This document shows, piece after piece, positions 18,570 to 28,694 of a DNA stretch of 64,000 bases. The notes beneath the pieces were generated by a model. It was not told the DNA's origin and made no database searches. It worked only from the letters and a program-made list of their open reading frames with translations. The translations under genes and the position numbers were made by a program. This stretch comes from Tsukamurella pseudospumae (lineage in GTDB: Bacteria > Actinomycetota > Actinomycetes > Mycobacteriales > Mycobacteriaceae), in NCBI RefSeq assembly GCF_001575205.1, contig NZ_LSRE01000049.1, positions 62,001-126,000 of the forward strand, read 5' to 3'. The stretch's first letter is position 1, and every line of letters starts with the position of its first letter.

Positions 18570-20186
18570 ATGGATATCATTACCTGCACAGCAGCGGAAT
18601 ACGCGGCCGCCCTCGAATCCTTCGAACACGCCGCGGAGATCCTCGCCTCCGCAGATCCGGTTCTGCTCGATTCCTCGACGGTGCTGGACTCACTCGGCCG
18701 GCTCGAGACCGCGGCCCGGAAGGTGCCCTACATCCAGCACCGCCTCACGCAGGTCGCGGTCGAGCAGGGGTTGCCCGCGCAGCTCGGCTACACCGGCATG
18801 CGCGAACTACTCGTCCAGCGACTGCGGCTCGCCGGGTCGGAGGCCCGGGACCGGATCCACGGCGCACGCGATCGCGCTCCCCGGCACGTGCACGGCGAGC
18901 CACCCGAGCCGCGCTTCGCGCTCGTCGCCGACGCGCAACGTGAGGGCACGATCTCGGACCGGCACGCCTCCGTCATCGAACGGATCTTCCAGAGCTGCCG
19001 TAGGACCATCAAGCCCGACGAGGCCGCGATCCTCGAGGACGTGTTGGTCACCGCCGCTGCGGACGTTCCGCCCGAGGATCTCCACGTGATCGGCAAGCGT
19101 GCGCTCGCCTACCTCTACCCCGACGGTGCCGAGCCGAAGAGCGAGGTCATCTCCCGGGCCCGAGGCCTCACCCTGCGCAAGCAGGACGACGACCTCATGT
19201 CCGGCCTCGAGGGCGACCTCTCCCCCGAGGGCCGTGCTCTCCTGGAGACCGTGCTCGCCAAGCTCGCGCAGCCCGGGGTGAACAATCCCGACGATGCCGA
19301 CGCACCAGTCGATCCCGCCGATCAGGACGCCGTACGGGACGCGGCGAAGCGCGACACTCGAACCACCGCCCAGCGCAACCACGACGCACTCGTCACCGCC
19401 CTGGCGATCGCGATCAACTCCGGTGCGCTGGGGCAGCACCGCGGCGTCGCGTGCGTCCCGATCATCACGCTCACCATCGACCAGGTCGAATCCGAAACGG
19501 GAGTCGCGACCACCGCCACCGGCGGACGCATGCCCGTCGAGGACGCGCTGCGCATGATGGGTGCGAACCCGCGGTACGTGCTCGTCCTGGACCTGCAGTC
19601 GCGCCCACTGTTCCTCGGCCGGGAGAAGCGTCTCGCCTCGGCCGATCAGCGGATCGCGCTCTACGGATCGGAGAAGGGTTGCACCGCACCGGGTTGCGAT
19701 GCGCCCGCCACCCGCTGCCAGGTGCACCACATCACCGAGTGGGCCGACGGCGGCCCCACCGACATCACCTGCCTCACTCTCGCGTGCGACAAGCACCACG
19801 GCAAGGTCGTCCCCGACACCAGCGACTTCCCGCGCGGCTGGGAGACGATCACGATCCGCGACGGCGAGTACGCCGGCCGCACGGGCTGGCGGCGCACGGC
19901 GGACCCGTCCCACGAGTACCGGGTGAACCACAAGCACCACGCGGACGAGCTGTACCGCCAGGCCCTGCAGCGCTGGCTGCGCCGCCGGGACGGGCTCATC
20001 AACCTCTGGCGCAGCGAGGAACTCCGCGTGCAGTACGAGAAGTCCGTCGGCACCATCGATCGCGACATCGCCGCCATCCTCGACGGTCCGCACGGCCCAC
20101 CGATCCTCGAATCACTTCTCTCCGACCACGACGCTGACGAGCCGTGGAACTGCCAGATGCCCCCGGACCTGAGGGCTGTGGCGTAA
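18570..20186 (+). CDS. DUF222 / 13E12-type protein with HNH nuclease domain
   Basis: 538 residues. An N-terminal DUF222 region (about 1-300, helical) is followed by an HNH endonuclease domain: CTAPGCDAPATRCQVHHI, then WADGGPTD and CDKHH. The zinc-knuckle Cys pairs and the HH are intact, so it is probably active. This family (13E12/REP13E12-like) is strongly expanded in mycolic-acid actinobacteria, often linked to mobile DNA, but the function of members is unknown. It stands alone with its own promoter. Start ATG at 18570 follows a strong ribosome site. Confidence 0.9.
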   Translation: MDIITCTAAEYAAALESFEHAAEILASADPVLLDSSTVLDSLGRLETAARKVPYIQHRLTQVAVEQGLPAQLGYTGMRELLVQRLRLAGSEARDRIHGARDRAPRHVHGEPPEPRFALVADAQREGTISDRHASVIERIFQSCRRTIKPDEAAILEDVLVTAAADVPPEDLHVIGKRALAYLYPDGAEPKSEVISRARGLTLRKQDDDLMSGLEGDLSPEGRALLETVLAKLAQPGVNNPDDADAPVDPADQDAVRDAAKRDTRTTAQRNHDALVTALAIAINSGALGQHRGVACVPIITLTIDQVESETGVATTATGGRMPVEDALRMMGANPRYVLVLDLQSRPLFLGREKRLASADQRIALYGSEKGCTAPGCDAPATRCQVHHITEWADGGPTDITCLTLACDKHHGKVVPDTSDFPRGWETITIRDGEYAGRTGWRRTADPSHEYRVNHKHHADELYRQALQRWLRRRDGLINLWRSEELRVQYEKSVGTIDRDIAAILDGPHGPPILESLLSDHDADEPWNCQMPPDLRAVA

Positions 20187-20245
20187 CGGCGGAGCCGGGG
20201 CTCGGAACTGCGCGCGCCCACGCCCCATGAGGCGACGAGGCAGCG

Positions 20246-21700
20246 TCAGTCCTCGTCGTCCTCGTCGGTGCGCAGGTGTTCGGCGGGCCAGTCGAGGGAG
20301 TCGAGGGGGTCGGCCTCGCGGAGGGCGGCATCGTCGACCTTGAAACTGCGCATACGCCCCGGACCGGAAGTGCGGGTCTCGAACCGCACGCTGAGCACAC
20401 CGTGCCCGGCGCCCTGCACCCAGCCGTGCCCGAACTCGGGGTGCCGGACGTCCATGCCCGGGCGCCAGCCGATGACGGCACCGGCCTCCTCGACATCGGG
20501 CTCGGACGGAGTGGTGGCGCCATCGGTGTCGGAAAGGTCTGCGGCCTCGTCGGTCTCGTCGCCGAACAACGTGAACTGCTCGACGCTGCTCAGCCCCGAG
20601 AATCCGACGCCCACCAGGCGCAGGCCGCCGATCTCCATGGGGTCGAGGGCGAGGCGCTGGGCGGTCGCGGTGAGCACCGCACCGTCGGTGGTGGCGGACG
20701 GCAGCGTGGCGCTCCTGGTGAGGAGGGACATGTCCGACCGCTTCAGCTTGAGCACGACGGTGCGCGCCCCGCGCCCGTCGCGCCGGAGCCGGCGTAGCGC
20801 ATGCTCTGCGCTGCGGTCGATCTCGCGGCGCAGGGCGTTCATGGTGGTCACGTCGGTCTCGAGGGTGTGCTCGGCGCTGATGGATTTCGCCTCGCCGTTC
20901 ACCGCCACGGGCCGGTCGTCCTCGCCGCGCGCGAGCCGGTGCAGCGCTGGCCCCAGCGTCACGCCGAGGACCGAGACCACCTCGACCTCGCTCATCGCGG
21001 CGAACTGCCCGATCGTGTCGATCCCCAAGCGGGACAACCGCTCCCCCGCGACCGGCCCGATCCCCCACAGCTTGCGGACGGGCAGCGGGTACAGCATCGA
21101 CTCCTGCGCGGCGGGCGGGATGACGGACACCCCGTCGGGCTTCGCGAGCCCGGAGGCGATCTTCGCGGCCTGCTTCCCCGCCCCGGCACCGACGGACGCG
21201 ACGAGCCCCGTCGCCTCCCGGATCCGGGCGCGCAACTGCTCGGCGAAGGCCACGACCTCGTCCGTCGACGCACCGGCGAGCTCGGCCGGCTCACCGAAGG
21301 CCTCGTCGAAGGACAGCGTCTCGACGACGGGGATGAGCTCGCGCACCGCCCCGAAGACCCGTCGGCTGATCGTCCCGTACAGCGCCCCGCGCGGCGGCAG
21401 CACGACGGCGGACGCGCCGACGAGGCGGCGCGCCTGATGCATCGGCATCGCCGATCGCGCGCCGAAGACGCGCGCCTCGTACGAGCAGCCGGCGACCACG
21501 CCGCGGCCGCCGAGCCCGCCCACCAGCACGGGACGCCCGCGCAGGGTGGGCCGGGTCAGCTGCTCGCAGGACGCGAAGAACGCGTCCATGTCGAAGTGCA
21601 GCACCCAGCGGGCGCTGCGCTCCGCATCGCCCGGCACCCCCCGGTCGGCCTCGGCCACGGCGCGACGTCGCTCAGGCGCGGGTGAGCCGGCCTCGGACAC
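20246..21700 (-). CDS. dinX: Y-family DNA polymerase IV (DinX-type) with C-terminal Tudor-like extension
   Basis: Error-prone polymerase. Catalytic acidic residues are in [15 protein letters not shown] and [10 protein letters not shown] helix-hairpin-helix ([10 protein letters not shown]), little finger and a C-terminal extension follow. The extension ([19 protein letters not shown]) looks like the PcrA/UvrD-type Tudor domain, joined through an acidic Ser/Thr linker. Start choice: GTG at 21700 with GGGAG upstream, overlapping ileS by 29 bases; GTG at 21658 and ATG at 21736 are alternatives. ileS-dinX-ansA-lspA-rluD order equals Rv1536-Rv1540, hence dinX rather than dinP. No LexA box was seen before it. 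Confidence 0.9.
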   Translation of the reverse strand: MSEAGSPAPERRRAVAEADRGVPGDAERSARWVLHFDMDAFFASCEQLTRPTLRGRPVLVGGLGGRGVVAGCSYEARVFGARSAMPMHQARRLVGASAVVLPPRGALYGTISRRVFGAVRELIPVVETLSFDEAFGEPAELAGASTDEVVAFAEQLRARIREATGLVASVGAGAGKQAAKIASGLAKPDGVSVIPPAAQESMLYPLPVRKLWGIGPVAGERLSRLGIDTIGQFAAMSEVEVVSVLGVTLGPALHRLARGEDDRPVAVNGEAKSISAEHTLETDVTTMNALRREIDRSAEHALRRLRRDGRGARTVVLKLKRSDMSLLTRSATLPSATTDGAVLTATAQRLALDPMEIGGLRLVGVGFSGLSSVEQFTLFGDETDEAADLSDTDGATTPSEPDVEEAGAVIGWRPGMDVRHPEFGHGWVQGAGHGVLSVRFETRTSGPGRMRSFKVDDAALREADPLDSLDWPAEHLRTDEDDED

Positions 21701-24700
21701 CGTCTCCCAGGTCCACCGCGTCGGCGTCCTCGGCAAGCACGGCGAACTCGAGCGACGTGGCCAGCACCTCGCCCGCGATCAGGTCCTTGTGCGTCTGCGC
21801 CGCGGCACGGTGTTCCTCGGGCACGTCGAGCACCAGGGCGATCCGGTCGCTCACGTCGAGCCCGGCGGACCGTCGGGCCTCCTGCAGCTCGCGGATGCGG
21901 TCCTTGGCCCAGCCCTCGGCCTCGAGCTCGGCGTCGACCGACAGGTCGAGCACGACGAGCCCGGCACCGTCGGGCAGCTCCGCGGTGGAGTCCGGCGCGG
22001 CGGCGACCAGCTTGCGCGTGTACTCGCCGTCCTCCAGCGCGATCCCCGCGGCGGTCACCACCCCGTCGGAAACGGTGTAGTCCCCCGACTTCACGGCCTT
22101 GATCACCGTCTGCACGTCCTTGCCCAGGCGCGGGCCCGCGGCGCGGGCGTTGACCGCGATCTCGACGCGACCGTACTGATCGGCGTCGGGCGAGACCGTG
22201 ACCTCCCGGACGTTGACCTCGTCGGCGATGATCGACGCGAAGGGCGCGAGCTTCTCCGCGCCCGGCCCGGCGACGGTGAGCGTGTGCAGCGGGAGCCGCA
22301 CGCGCAGCTTGTTCGCCTTGCGCACCGACGACGCCACCGAGCACACGTCCCGGACCTCGTCCATCGCGGCGACCAGCTCGGGATCGGCCGGCAGGTCAGC
22401 GGCCTCAGGCCAGTCGGTCAGATGCACCGACTCCCCGCCCGTCAGGCCGCGCCACATGGCCTCGGTGGCCATCGGGAGCAGCGGCGCCGCGAGCCGGCAC
22501 ACGGTCTCCAGCACGGTGTACAGCGTGTCGAAGGCGCCCGAATCGGAGCCGTCCCAGAACCGCGCCCGCGAGCGCCGCACGTACCAGTTGGTCAGCGCGT
22601 CGACGAAGAGCCGCAGCTCCTCGCAGGCGTCGGCGATGTTGCAGGTGTCCAGCGCCTCGGTCATCGCGTCGCGGGTCTGCGCGAGCTTGGCGAGGATGTA
22701 CCGGTCCAGCACGTCCTCGGAGTCGGTGCGCCACGTCGCCGGCTTCTCCGCGTACAGCTGCAGGAAGGAGTAGGCGTTCCACAGCGGCAGCAGCGTCTGC
22801 CGCACGCCGTCCCGGATGCCCTGCTCGGTGACCACCAGGTTGCCGCCGCGCAGGATGGGCGAGGCCATGAGGAACCAGCGCATCGCGTCGGAGCCGTCGC
22901 GGTTGAAGACCTCGTTGACGTCCGGGTAGTTCCGCTTGGACTTGGACATCTTGAGGCCGTCGTGGCCGAGCACGATGCCGTGCGCCGCGACCGTGCGGAA
23001 GGCGTTGCTGTCGAACAGCGCCGTCGCCAGCACGTGCAGGTTGTAGAACCAGCCCTTGGTCTGCCCGTTGTACTCGACGATGAAGTCGCCCGGGAAGTGC
23101 GTGTCGAACCAATCGCGGTTCTCGAACGGGTAGTGGACCTGCGCGAAGGGCATCGAGCCGGACTCGAACCAGCAGTCCAGGACCTCGGGAACGCGGCGCA
23201 TCGTGGACGTGCCGGTCGGGTCGTCCGGGTTCGGCCGGGTCAGCTCGTCGATGTACGGGCGGTGCAGGTTGTCCGGGCGCACGCCGAAGTCGCGCTCCAG
23301 CTCGTCCAGCGAGCCGTAGACGTCCGTGCGCGGGTACGCGGGATCGTCCGAGACCCACACCGGGATCGGGGCGCCCCAGTAGCGGTTGCGGCTGATGTTC
23401 CAGTCGCGCGCGCCCTCGACCCACTTGCCGAACTGGCCGTCGCGGATGTGCGCGGGGTTCCAGGTGATGTCCTGGTTCAGCTCCAGCATGCGCGGGATGA
23501 TCTTGGTGACCTCGACGAACCACGAGGGCACGGCCATGTAGATCAGCGGCTGGCCCGAGCGCCAGGAATGCGGGTAGCTGTGCTCGATCGTCTCGTGCCG
23601 CAGCAGCCGGCCCTTGGCCTTGAGATCCTTGGCGATGACGGGGTTCGCGTCGAACACCTGCAGGCCCTCGTACGGCGGCACCGCAGAGGTGAACTTCCCG
23701 CCCGGATCCAGCGGCTGCACGACCTCGATGCCGTACTTGCCGGTGGCCAGGTCCATGTCCTCCTCACCGAAGGCGGGCGCGAGGTGCACCACACCGGTAC
23801 CGGAGTCGGTGGTCACGTAGTCCGCGAGCAGCGTCACGTGCGCCTTGGGATGTCCGGCGAAGAAGTCGAAGGGCGGCTCGTACGCGGCGAACTCCAGGTC
23901 GCGCCCCTTGTACGTCCCCTTGACCTCCGGCGACTCGCCCAACTCGCGGGTGTACTGGCCCAGCCGCGCCTCGGCGAGCAGGTAGTCCTTCCCGTCCAGG
24001 CCGACCACGTGCACGTAGTCGAGATCCGGGTGCACCGCGATCGCGAGGTTCGAGGGCAGCGTCCAGGGTGTCGTGGTCCAGATCAGGGCCTCGACACCGT
24101 CGAGCGCCTCCAGCGGGGTGCCCTTGGTGCGCAACGGCATTCCGACGGTGACCGCCGGGTCCTGCCGCATCTTGTAGGCGTCGTCGAGCTTGCTCTCCTG
24201 GTTGGACAGCGGCGTCTGCTCGTACCAGGAGTACGGCAGCACGCGGTAGCCCTGGTAGATCAGGCCCTTCTCGTGGAGGGTCTTGAACGCCCACATCACG
24301 GACTCCATGAAGTCCAGGTCGAGCGTCTTGTAGTCGTTGTCGAAGTCCACCCAGCGGGCCTGGCGGGTGACGTACTGCCGCCACTCCTCCGTGTACTGCA
24401 GCACCGAGGTGCGACAGTAGTCGTTGAACTTCGCCACGCCCATGGTCTCGATCTCGGACTTGTCCTTGATCCCGAGCTGGCGCTCGGCCTCGAGCTCGGC
24501 GGGCAGCCCGTGGGTGTCCCAGCCGAACCGGCGGTCGACCTTCTTCCCGCGCATCGTCTGGTAGCGCGGGACGAGGTCCTTGACGTAGCCGGTCAGCAGG
24601 TGGCCGTAGTGCGGCAGACCGTTCGCGAAGGGCGGACCGTCGTAGAAGACGAACTCGTCCGCGTCGGCCCTGTTGCTGATCGACTTCCGGAAGGTGTCGT

Positions 24701-24821
24701 TCTCGGACCAGTACGCGAGGACGCGCTCCTCGAGGTCGGGGAACGACGGGGTGCCCGTCTTCGCGGGGGCGTCGTCGTCGCGGGTCATGTCGACCAGCGG
24801 ATAGGGGCGCTTCTCACTCAT
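21672..24821 (-). CDS. ileS: Isoleucyl-tRNA synthetase
   Basis: 1049-residue class I synthetase that charges tRNA-Ile. The HIGH-type motif is [19 protein letters not shown] near residue 62, and the KMSKS motif is [12 protein letters not shown]. The editing (CP1) domain and a long anticodon-binding C-terminus are present. The motif spelling [13 protein letters not shown] and the length match the eukaryote-like IleS2 type also found in M. tuberculosis, a type known for low mupirocin sensitivity (family knowledge; not tested here). The ATG at 24821 follows GAGGAGT, which is part of the T-box sequestrator stem. Confidence 0.97.
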   Translation of the reverse strand: MSEKRPYPLVDMTRDDDAPAKTGTPSFPDLEERVLAYWSENDTFRKSISNRADADEFVFYDGPPFANGLPHYGHLLTGYVKDLVPRYQTMRGKKVDRRFGWDTHGLPAELEAERQLGIKDKSEIETMGVAKFNDYCRTSVLQYTEEWRQYVTRQARWVDFDNDYKTLDLDFMESVMWAFKTLHEKGLIYQGYRVLPYSWYEQTPLSNQESKLDDAYKMRQDPAVTVGMPLRTKGTPLEALDGVEALIWTTTPWTLPSNLAIAVHPDLDYVHVVGLDGKDYLLAEARLGQYTRELGESPEVKGTYKGRDLEFAAYEPPFDFFAGHPKAHVTLLADYVTTDSGTGVVHLAPAFGEEDMDLATGKYGIEVVQPLDPGGKFTSAVPPYEGLQVFDANPVIAKDLKAKGRLLRHETIEHSYPHSWRSGQPLIYMAVPSWFVEVTKIIPRMLELNQDITWNPAHIRDGQFGKWVEGARDWNISRNRYWGAPIPVWVSDDPAYPRTDVYGSLDELERDFGVRPDNLHRPYIDELTRPNPDDPTGTSTMRRVPEVLDCWFESGSMPFAQVHYPFENRDWFDTHFPGDFIVEYNGQTKGWFYNLHVLATALFDSNAFRTVAAHGIVLGHDGLKMSKSKRNYPDVNEVFNRDGSDAMRWFLMASPILRGGNLVVTEQGIRDGVRQTLLPLWNAYSFLQLYAEKPATWRTDSEDVLDRYILAKLAQTRDAMTEALDTCNIADACEELRLFVDALTNWYVRRSRARFWDGSDSGAFDTLYTVLETVCRLAAPLLPMATEAMWRGLTGGESVHLTDWPEAADLPADPELVAAMDEVRDVCSVASSVRKANKLRVRLPLHTLTVAGPGAEKLAPFASIIADEVNVREVTVSPDADQYGRVEIAVNARAAGPRLGKDVQTVIKAVKSGDYTVSDGVVTAAGIALEDGEYTRKLVAAAPDSTAELPDGAGLVVLDLSVDAELEAEGWAKDRIRELQEARRSAGLDVSDRIALVLDVPEEHRAAAQTHKDLIAGEVLATSLEFAVLAEDADAVDLGDGVRGRLTRA

Positions 24822-25042
24822 CGTGACTCCTCGTGCCGTCTACTACCAGCACGGGGACGACGCCCGGCCTGTGGCCGAGCTCCGCGGTACCACCCCGCTT
24901 GCGCCTCCCGGAATCCCGAAGCGACGCCACTTTCTTACGAGGGCTGTGACGGGCCCACCCGTCCGGTTCTACTGGGACGGAATCCGCCCGTTCTTCCGGA
25001 TGCTCCCCGGTGATGGCCGGATCGACGCAGTGCTACCCCACC
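24822..25042 (-). ncRNA. T-box riboswitch of ileS, translational (ribosome-site sequestering) type
   Basis: Reading the minus strand, the conserved T-box motif TGGTACCGCGG is at 24882-24892, inside GGGTGGTACCGCGG. An Ile specifier AUC (25012-25014) sits in GGCCATCACCGG, the short Stem I context I recall from actinobacterial ileS T-boxes such as Nocardia. Near the gene, GTCCCCGTGC (24849-24858) can pair with GCACGAGGAGT (24826-24836), hiding the ribosome site. There is no terminator U-run, so control should be of translation. Uncharged tRNA-Ile would free the ribosome site. A likely -10 (TATCCT, 25043-25048) sets the transcript start near 25036-25042. Confidence 0.9.
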
Positions 25043-25063
25043 AGGATAGCCGTCAGTGCAAGG

Positions 25064-25696
25064 TCATTTCTTGTCGGGATCGTCCGACTCGGGCTCCTGG
25101 GGCGGCGTCCACTCGGTGCCCCAGGCCTGATCGATCCGGATCTGCGGGATCTGATCGGTCATGTCCGGGTCGTACTTCCCCGGTGCGAACAGCCCGCGGG
25201 TGCTCTCGTCGTCGGTGTCGGCCGGCGACTCGTGCTCCCACCCGGTGGGCCCGCTCAGCGGCCCCACCGCGAACTGGGCGGTCGGACGCGCATCGTCGTC
25301 CGGGCCGTCGTGCCGCCCGAACTCCTCGTGCCCGACGGTGCCGGCCTCGCGCGTCGCATCGTCCGCCGGCTCTGCCGCCTCGGAATCGGACTCGTCCGAG
25401 GCACTGGCGGCGGCCGCGGAGGCCTTCTCCGGCGCCGAGCCCTCTGCGTCGTCCGCAACGCGGTCCCCCGGGCTCCAGGCACCGTCGGTGCCCTCCTTGC
25501 GGGACGTACCGCGCGACTTGCCCTCGGACTTGTCCCGTTCGCCGCGGCGGTAGGTGAGGACGTCGCCGAGCAGGAGGACGACGCCGATCACCGAGACCAC
25601 CACGCACGCGATGGCGAGCCAGAGGTTGGCCGTGATCAGGGCGACGATCAGCAGGATGAACCCGATGACCGTCGCCCCCAGGGCTGCTAGCAGCAT
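25064..25696 (-). CDS. Two-helix membrane protein with long acidic tail (Rv2144c-like position)
   Basis: 210 residues. Two membrane helices fill the first 50 residues, then comes a basic patch (YRRGERDKSEGKSR) and a low-complexity Ser/Ala/Glu/Asp tail with few motifs except PGKYDPDMTDQIPQIRIDQA near the end. M. tuberculosis has a transmembrane protein gene (Rv2144c) in the same place beside wag31, so this is probably its counterpart; function unknown. It lies 34 bases after wag31, probably co-transcribed. The ileS promoter begins at its stop codon. Confidence 0.8.
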   Translation of the reverse strand: MLLAALGATVIGFILLIVALITANLWLAIACVVVSVIGVVLLLGDVLTYRRGERDKSEGKSRGTSRKEGTDGAWSPGDRVADDAEGSAPEKASAAAASASDESDSEAAEPADDATREAGTVGHEEFGRHDGPDDDARPTAQFAVGPLSGPTGWEHESPADTDDESTRGLFAPGKYDPDMTDQIPQIRIDQAWGTEWTPPQEPESDDPDKK

Positions 25697-25730
25697 GAGA
25701 ACTCCGCCTTAGTACCGGCCGGTTCCAGCC

Positions 25731-26564
25731 CTACTTGTACTGCTGGTTGCCGCCGGCCGCGTTGCCGGGATCATTGAAGTCGCCACCGCGACCCTGGCCG
25801 TGATCGACCGGGGCGGCGCTACGCAGCGACTGCAGCTCCTCGAGCTGACCCTCGAGGTAGGTCTTGAGGCGAGTGCGGTACTCGCGCTCGTAGGTCTTGA
25901 GCTGCTCGATCCGACCTTCCAGCACGGTGCGCTGCTGGTTGATGGTGGTCATGATCTCGGTGTGCTTCTGCTCGGCCTCGGCCTGCAGCGAGTCGGAACG
26001 CTCCTGCGCCTGGCGCAGCTGGTTCTCCGACCGCGTCTGCGCGTCGGCGAGCAGGGCGTCCGAGCGCTGGCGCGCGTCGGCCACCATGGCGTCGGCCTTC
26101 TGGCGGGCGTCGGCGACCATGGACTCCGACTGGGCACGCGCATCCGAGACGAGCTTCTCGGCCTCGGAACGCGAGTTGTTCGTGAGGCGGTCGGCGGTCT
26201 CCTGCGCGAGGCCGAGCACCTTGGCGGCGCGCACGTGCGCCTCCTCGGTGGTGGCCGGCGCAGCAGCTGCGGCGGCGACGGGAGCCACGGGCTCCTGCAC
26301 GGCCGGGGTGTTCGCAGCGGGCGCGGCGAAGGCGACCGTGTTACCGGCCGACGGCTGCTCGCCGCCACCGGCGCGGGCCTCGCCGAGCTCGCGCTCCAGC
26401 TCGGAGTTGCGCTGCTGCAGATCGTTGTTCTCGTCGATCAGCCGAGCGAGCTCGGTCTCGACCAGATCGAGGAACTGATCCACCTCGTCCTCGTTGTAGC
26501 CGCGCTTTCCGATCGGCGGCTTGCTGAACGCCACGTTCCGCACATCGGCGGGTGTCAGCTTCAT
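25731..26564 (-). CDS. wag31: Wag31 / DivIVA polar growth scaffold
   Basis: 277 residues. The N-terminal DivIVA lipid-binding domain opens [20 protein letters not shown] and includes [15 protein letters not shown] Gly/Ala/Pro-rich linker (about 68-110) follows, then a long coiled coil (about 110-250, repeating ADARQ/SEA heptads) and a Gly/Asn tail. It marks growing poles and recruits wall synthesis in Mycobacteriales (known for the family). GAGGGGAA precedes the ATG. An A-T-rich leader with a possible -10 (TACAGT, 26620-26625) lies upstream, so it may have its own promoter as well as read-through from sepF-yggT. Confidence 0.96.
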   Translation of the reverse strand: MKLTPADVRNVAFSKPPIGKRGYNEDEVDQFLDLVETELARLIDENNDLQQRNSELERELGEARAGGGEQPSAGNTVAFAAPAANTPAVQEPVAPVAAAAAAPATTEEAHVRAAKVLGLAQETADRLTNNSRSEAEKLVSDARAQSESMVADARQKADAMVADARQRSDALLADAQTRSENQLRQAQERSDSLQAEAEQKHTEIMTTINQQRTVLEGRIEQLKTYEREYRTRLKTYLEGQLEELQSLRSAAPVDHGQGRGGDFNDPGNAAGGNQQYK

Positions 26565-26727
26565 AGGTCGTTTCCCCTCAATTCGGCTGCTCGACAGATC
26601 TCAAGTCACTCGGACCAACACTGTAACTAGTGCACATCCTGTCACACCAGACCCGTTTGTTCCTCATCACCCAACAATCACGCGATGAAATGTCCGATTC
26701 ATCATGCACTGATCACACTGATGACGC

Positions 26728-27018
26728 CTACGCGGCCAGACTGCTGACCACGCTCTGCGCGATCGCCACCAGGAGAAACAGCACGATGAAGGCCAGATCG
26801 AGCCGGACCGGACCGAGCGGCACCGTCGGAATGATCTTCCGGAGCGCCTTCAGGGGCGGATCCGTGACGGTGAACACTCCTTCGAGCACGATCGCCACGA
26901 TCCCCTTCGGGAACCACTCCCGGGCGAAGGACTTCACCACCTCGATCACCAGGCGAACGATCAGGAGGGCCCAGAAGACCGAGAGGAGGATGAGGACGAC
27001 GAGCCAGAATGCTTGCAC
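26728..27018 (-). CDS. YggT-family membrane protein
   Basis: 96 residues with two membrane helices separated by the family signature FTVTDPPLKALRKIIP. GTG start. It sits between sepF and wag31 exactly as Rv2146c does in M. tuberculosis. The family is linked to cell division or osmotic response by position only; its biochemical role is unknown. 22 bases separate it from sepF, so one transcript is likely. Confidence 0.9.
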   Translation of the reverse strand: MQAFWLVVLILLSVFWALLIVRLVIEVVKSFAREWFPKGIVAIVLEGVFTVTDPPLKALRKIIPTVPLGPVRLDLAFIVLFLLVAIAQSVVSSLAA

Positions 27019-27040
27019 CGGTACAGTCTGCCCGAATCCG

Positions 27041-27718
27041 TCAGCGGTTGTAGAAGCCGGTCTCCGCGATCCGCGCCCGGTCCTCGGCCGTCACGTCCAC
27101 ATCGGCGGTGGCCAGCATGAACACCTTGGTGGTGATGCGATCGAAGGAGCCGTGCAGCGCGAAGGTCAGGCCGGCGGCGAAGTCGACCAGACGCTTGGCA
27201 TCGGCGTTGTCCATGGCCGTGAGGTCCATGATCACCGGGATGCCGTCACGGAACCGCTCACCGATCGTGCGCGCCTCCTCGTACGAGGTGGGACGCAGGG
27301 TGGTGATGCGGGACATCGGGTTCTCCTGGCTCAGCACGTCGGCACGGGTGTCCATCGCCAGTGCGCCCCGGGTGGACGTCGAGATGGAGCGCGCGCCGTC
27401 CCGCAGGGGCTCCAGGCGCGGGAGTCGGGCCTCGGCACGAGCGGGCTCACGGTAACCGCGGTCGTAGTCGTCGTACGCGGCGCCGCGGCCGGCGTAGCCC
27501 TCGTCGTACGTCGGCTGGTAGCCGTCGTAGTCGTCTGCGCGACGGCCGTCGTACGCGTAGCCGCGCTCGCCGCGGTAGTCCGAGCGGTAGTCGCCGAACT
27601 CGTCGTCGAGGCCGCGACGGCCGCGCGGCTGCGGCGTGCCCTCGTCGACGTATCCGTCGTCGTACGCATCCAGCGGAACCATGCCGAAGTACGCCTTGAC
27701 CTTGTGCAGAGTGCTCAT
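27041..27718 (-). CDS. sepF: SepF, FtsZ membrane anchor
   Basis: 225 residues. An N-terminal amphipathic start ([20 protein letters not shown]) should bind membrane. A long Tyr/Asp/Arg-rich disordered linker (about 20-130) follows. The folded SepF core starts at about 135 ([20 protein letters not shown]) and includes [20 protein letters not shown]. In actinobacteria, which lack FtsA, SepF tethers FtsZ to the membrane (family knowledge). GGAAGGGC precedes the ATG. The linker is unusually rich in Tyr-Asp pairs. Upstream is a region with a -10 (TAATCT, 27782-27787) and a 9-bp direct repeat. Confidence 0.95.
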   Translation of the reverse strand: MSTLHKVKAYFGMVPLDAYDDGYVDEGTPQPRGRRGLDDEFGDYRSDYRGERGYAYDGRRADDYDGYQPTYDEGYAGRGAAYDDYDRGYREPARAEARLPRLEPLRDGARSISTSTRGALAMDTRADVLSQENPMSRITTLRPTSYEEARTIGERFRDGIPVIMDLTAMDNADAKRLVDFAAGLTFALHGSFDRITTKVFMLATADVDVTAEDRARIAETGFYNR

Positions 27719-27750
27719 CTTTGCCCTTCCTCGGCGCCTGCATGGGCTGG

Positions 27751-27787
27751 TGTGACGGTTGTGACTGTCGTTATGGAAGTGAGATTA
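27751..27787 (-). promoter_or_regulatory. sepF promoter with 9-bp-spaced GTCACA repeats
   Basis: Minus strand: -10 TAATCT (27782-27787), then two copies of GTCACA nine bases apart (27751-27756 and 27760-27765). Tandem GTCACA at 9-bp period resembles published MtrA response-regulator sites in mycobacteria. The repeats lie downstream of the predicted start of transcription, as for a repressor. The identification is inferred. Confidence 0.4.
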
Positions 27788-27874
27788 GTGGGCTGCACGC
27801 GCGAATCGCGGTTCCGACACGCACACACGCCGATCCGAATTCCATCGATGTGATTCGTCCGCCGCTTCGTCCGC

Positions 27875-28624
27875 TCAGGACCGGGCGTTCTCGTCGATCC
27901 AGATCACCGAGGCCAGACGCCCCGTGGGGGCGCCGCGCCGGTGCGAGAACAACGTGGGGTCCGAGATCGTGTCGCGCGGATCCTGCGCGACGGCGGTCAC
28001 CCCGAGCCCCTGCAGCTGACGCCGGATTCCTGCGCGCAGGTCCAGCCCGGCGGTCCCCTTGTCCGTGCGGCACCGGCTGCCGGGCAGGTGCGCCTCGACG
28101 TCGGCGGCCATCGCGGCGGGCACCTCGTAGCTCGCGCCGCTCGCGGCCGGCCCGAGGAAGGCACCGATCCGCTCCGGCCGCGCGCCCAGCTCCATCATCG
28201 TCTCGACGACCTTCGGCACGATGCCGATCCGCGCGCCCACTCGCCCCGCGTGCACGGCCGCCAACACGCCCGCCTCGTCGTCGGACAGCAGGACCGGCAC
28301 ACAGTCCGCGGTGAGCACCGCCAGGGCCAGCCCCGGCACCGTCGTCACGATCGCATCGGTCGCCTCGACCGGCTCGGCCCGCGGACCGTCGACGACGGTG
28401 ACGGTGCGGCTGTGGATCTGCTCCATCCACACCACGTGCCCCGGGGCGACACCGATCTCGCGCTCGAGGCGGAGTCGGTTCAGCGCGACGGCCGCAGGAT
28501 CGTCGCCGACGTGGTCCCCGAGGTTGAAGGAGTCGTACGGGGCCTTCGAGGAGCCCCCCGCACGGGTGGTGGTCACCCGGCGGACCCGATTCGTGGCGAC
28601 AGGAGTGTTCGCGGGATCAGTCAT
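27875..28624 (-). CDS. pgeF: PgeF/YfiH-family (laccase-domain) protein
   Basis: 249 residues. The family's metal-site motifs are seen: TADCVPVLL (Cys), AVHAGRVG (His) and the early VWMEQIHS (His). Members act as purine nucleoside phosphorylase-like enzymes or, in E. coli, as peptidoglycan editing factor; which applies here is open. In M. tuberculosis the equivalent Rv2149c follows ftsZ and is followed by yggS (Rv2148c). Here yggS is absent and a 156-base promoter region separates pgeF from sepF. The ATG lies 12 bases after a strong hairpin. Confidence 0.9.
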   Translation of the reverse strand: MTDPANTPVATNRVRRVTTTRAGGSSKAPYDSFNLGDHVGDDPAAVALNRLRLEREIGVAPGHVVWMEQIHSRTVTVVDGPRAEPVEATDAIVTTVPGLALAVLTADCVPVLLSDDEAGVLAAVHAGRVGARIGIVPKVVETMMELGARPERIGAFLGPAASGASYEVPAAMAADVEAHLPGSRCRTDKGTAGLDLRAGIRRQLQGLGVTAVAQDPRDTISDPTLFSHRRGAPTGRLASVIWIDENARS

Positions 28625-28636
28625 GTCCCAAGACTA

Positions 28637-28673
28637 CTGACGGCGCCCCCGGACGAACCGGGAGCGCCGTCAG
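28637..28673 (-). terminator. Strong hairpin after ftsZ
   Basis: CTGACGGCGCCCCCGG (28637-28652) pairs with CCGGGAGCGCCGTCAG (28658-28673): 16-bp arms, one mismatch, 5-base loop. It lies 21 bases past the ftsZ stop and 12 bases before the pgeF start. There is no long U-run, so it may end or attenuate transcription, or protect the ftsZ mRNA end. Confidence 0.75.
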
Positions 28674-28694
28674 TGGCAGTGGTCACGCGGCCGG

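Noticed and set aside
18570-20186. Reading the DUF222-HNH gene as a homing endonuclease or intein
   Set aside because: It is a free-standing gene with its own promoter and has no splice motifs or flanking split gene.
24823-25557. Plus-strand open frame over the ileS leader
   Set aside because: Arg/Pro-rich, no motif, and it covers the T-box and the antisense of a supported membrane-protein gene.
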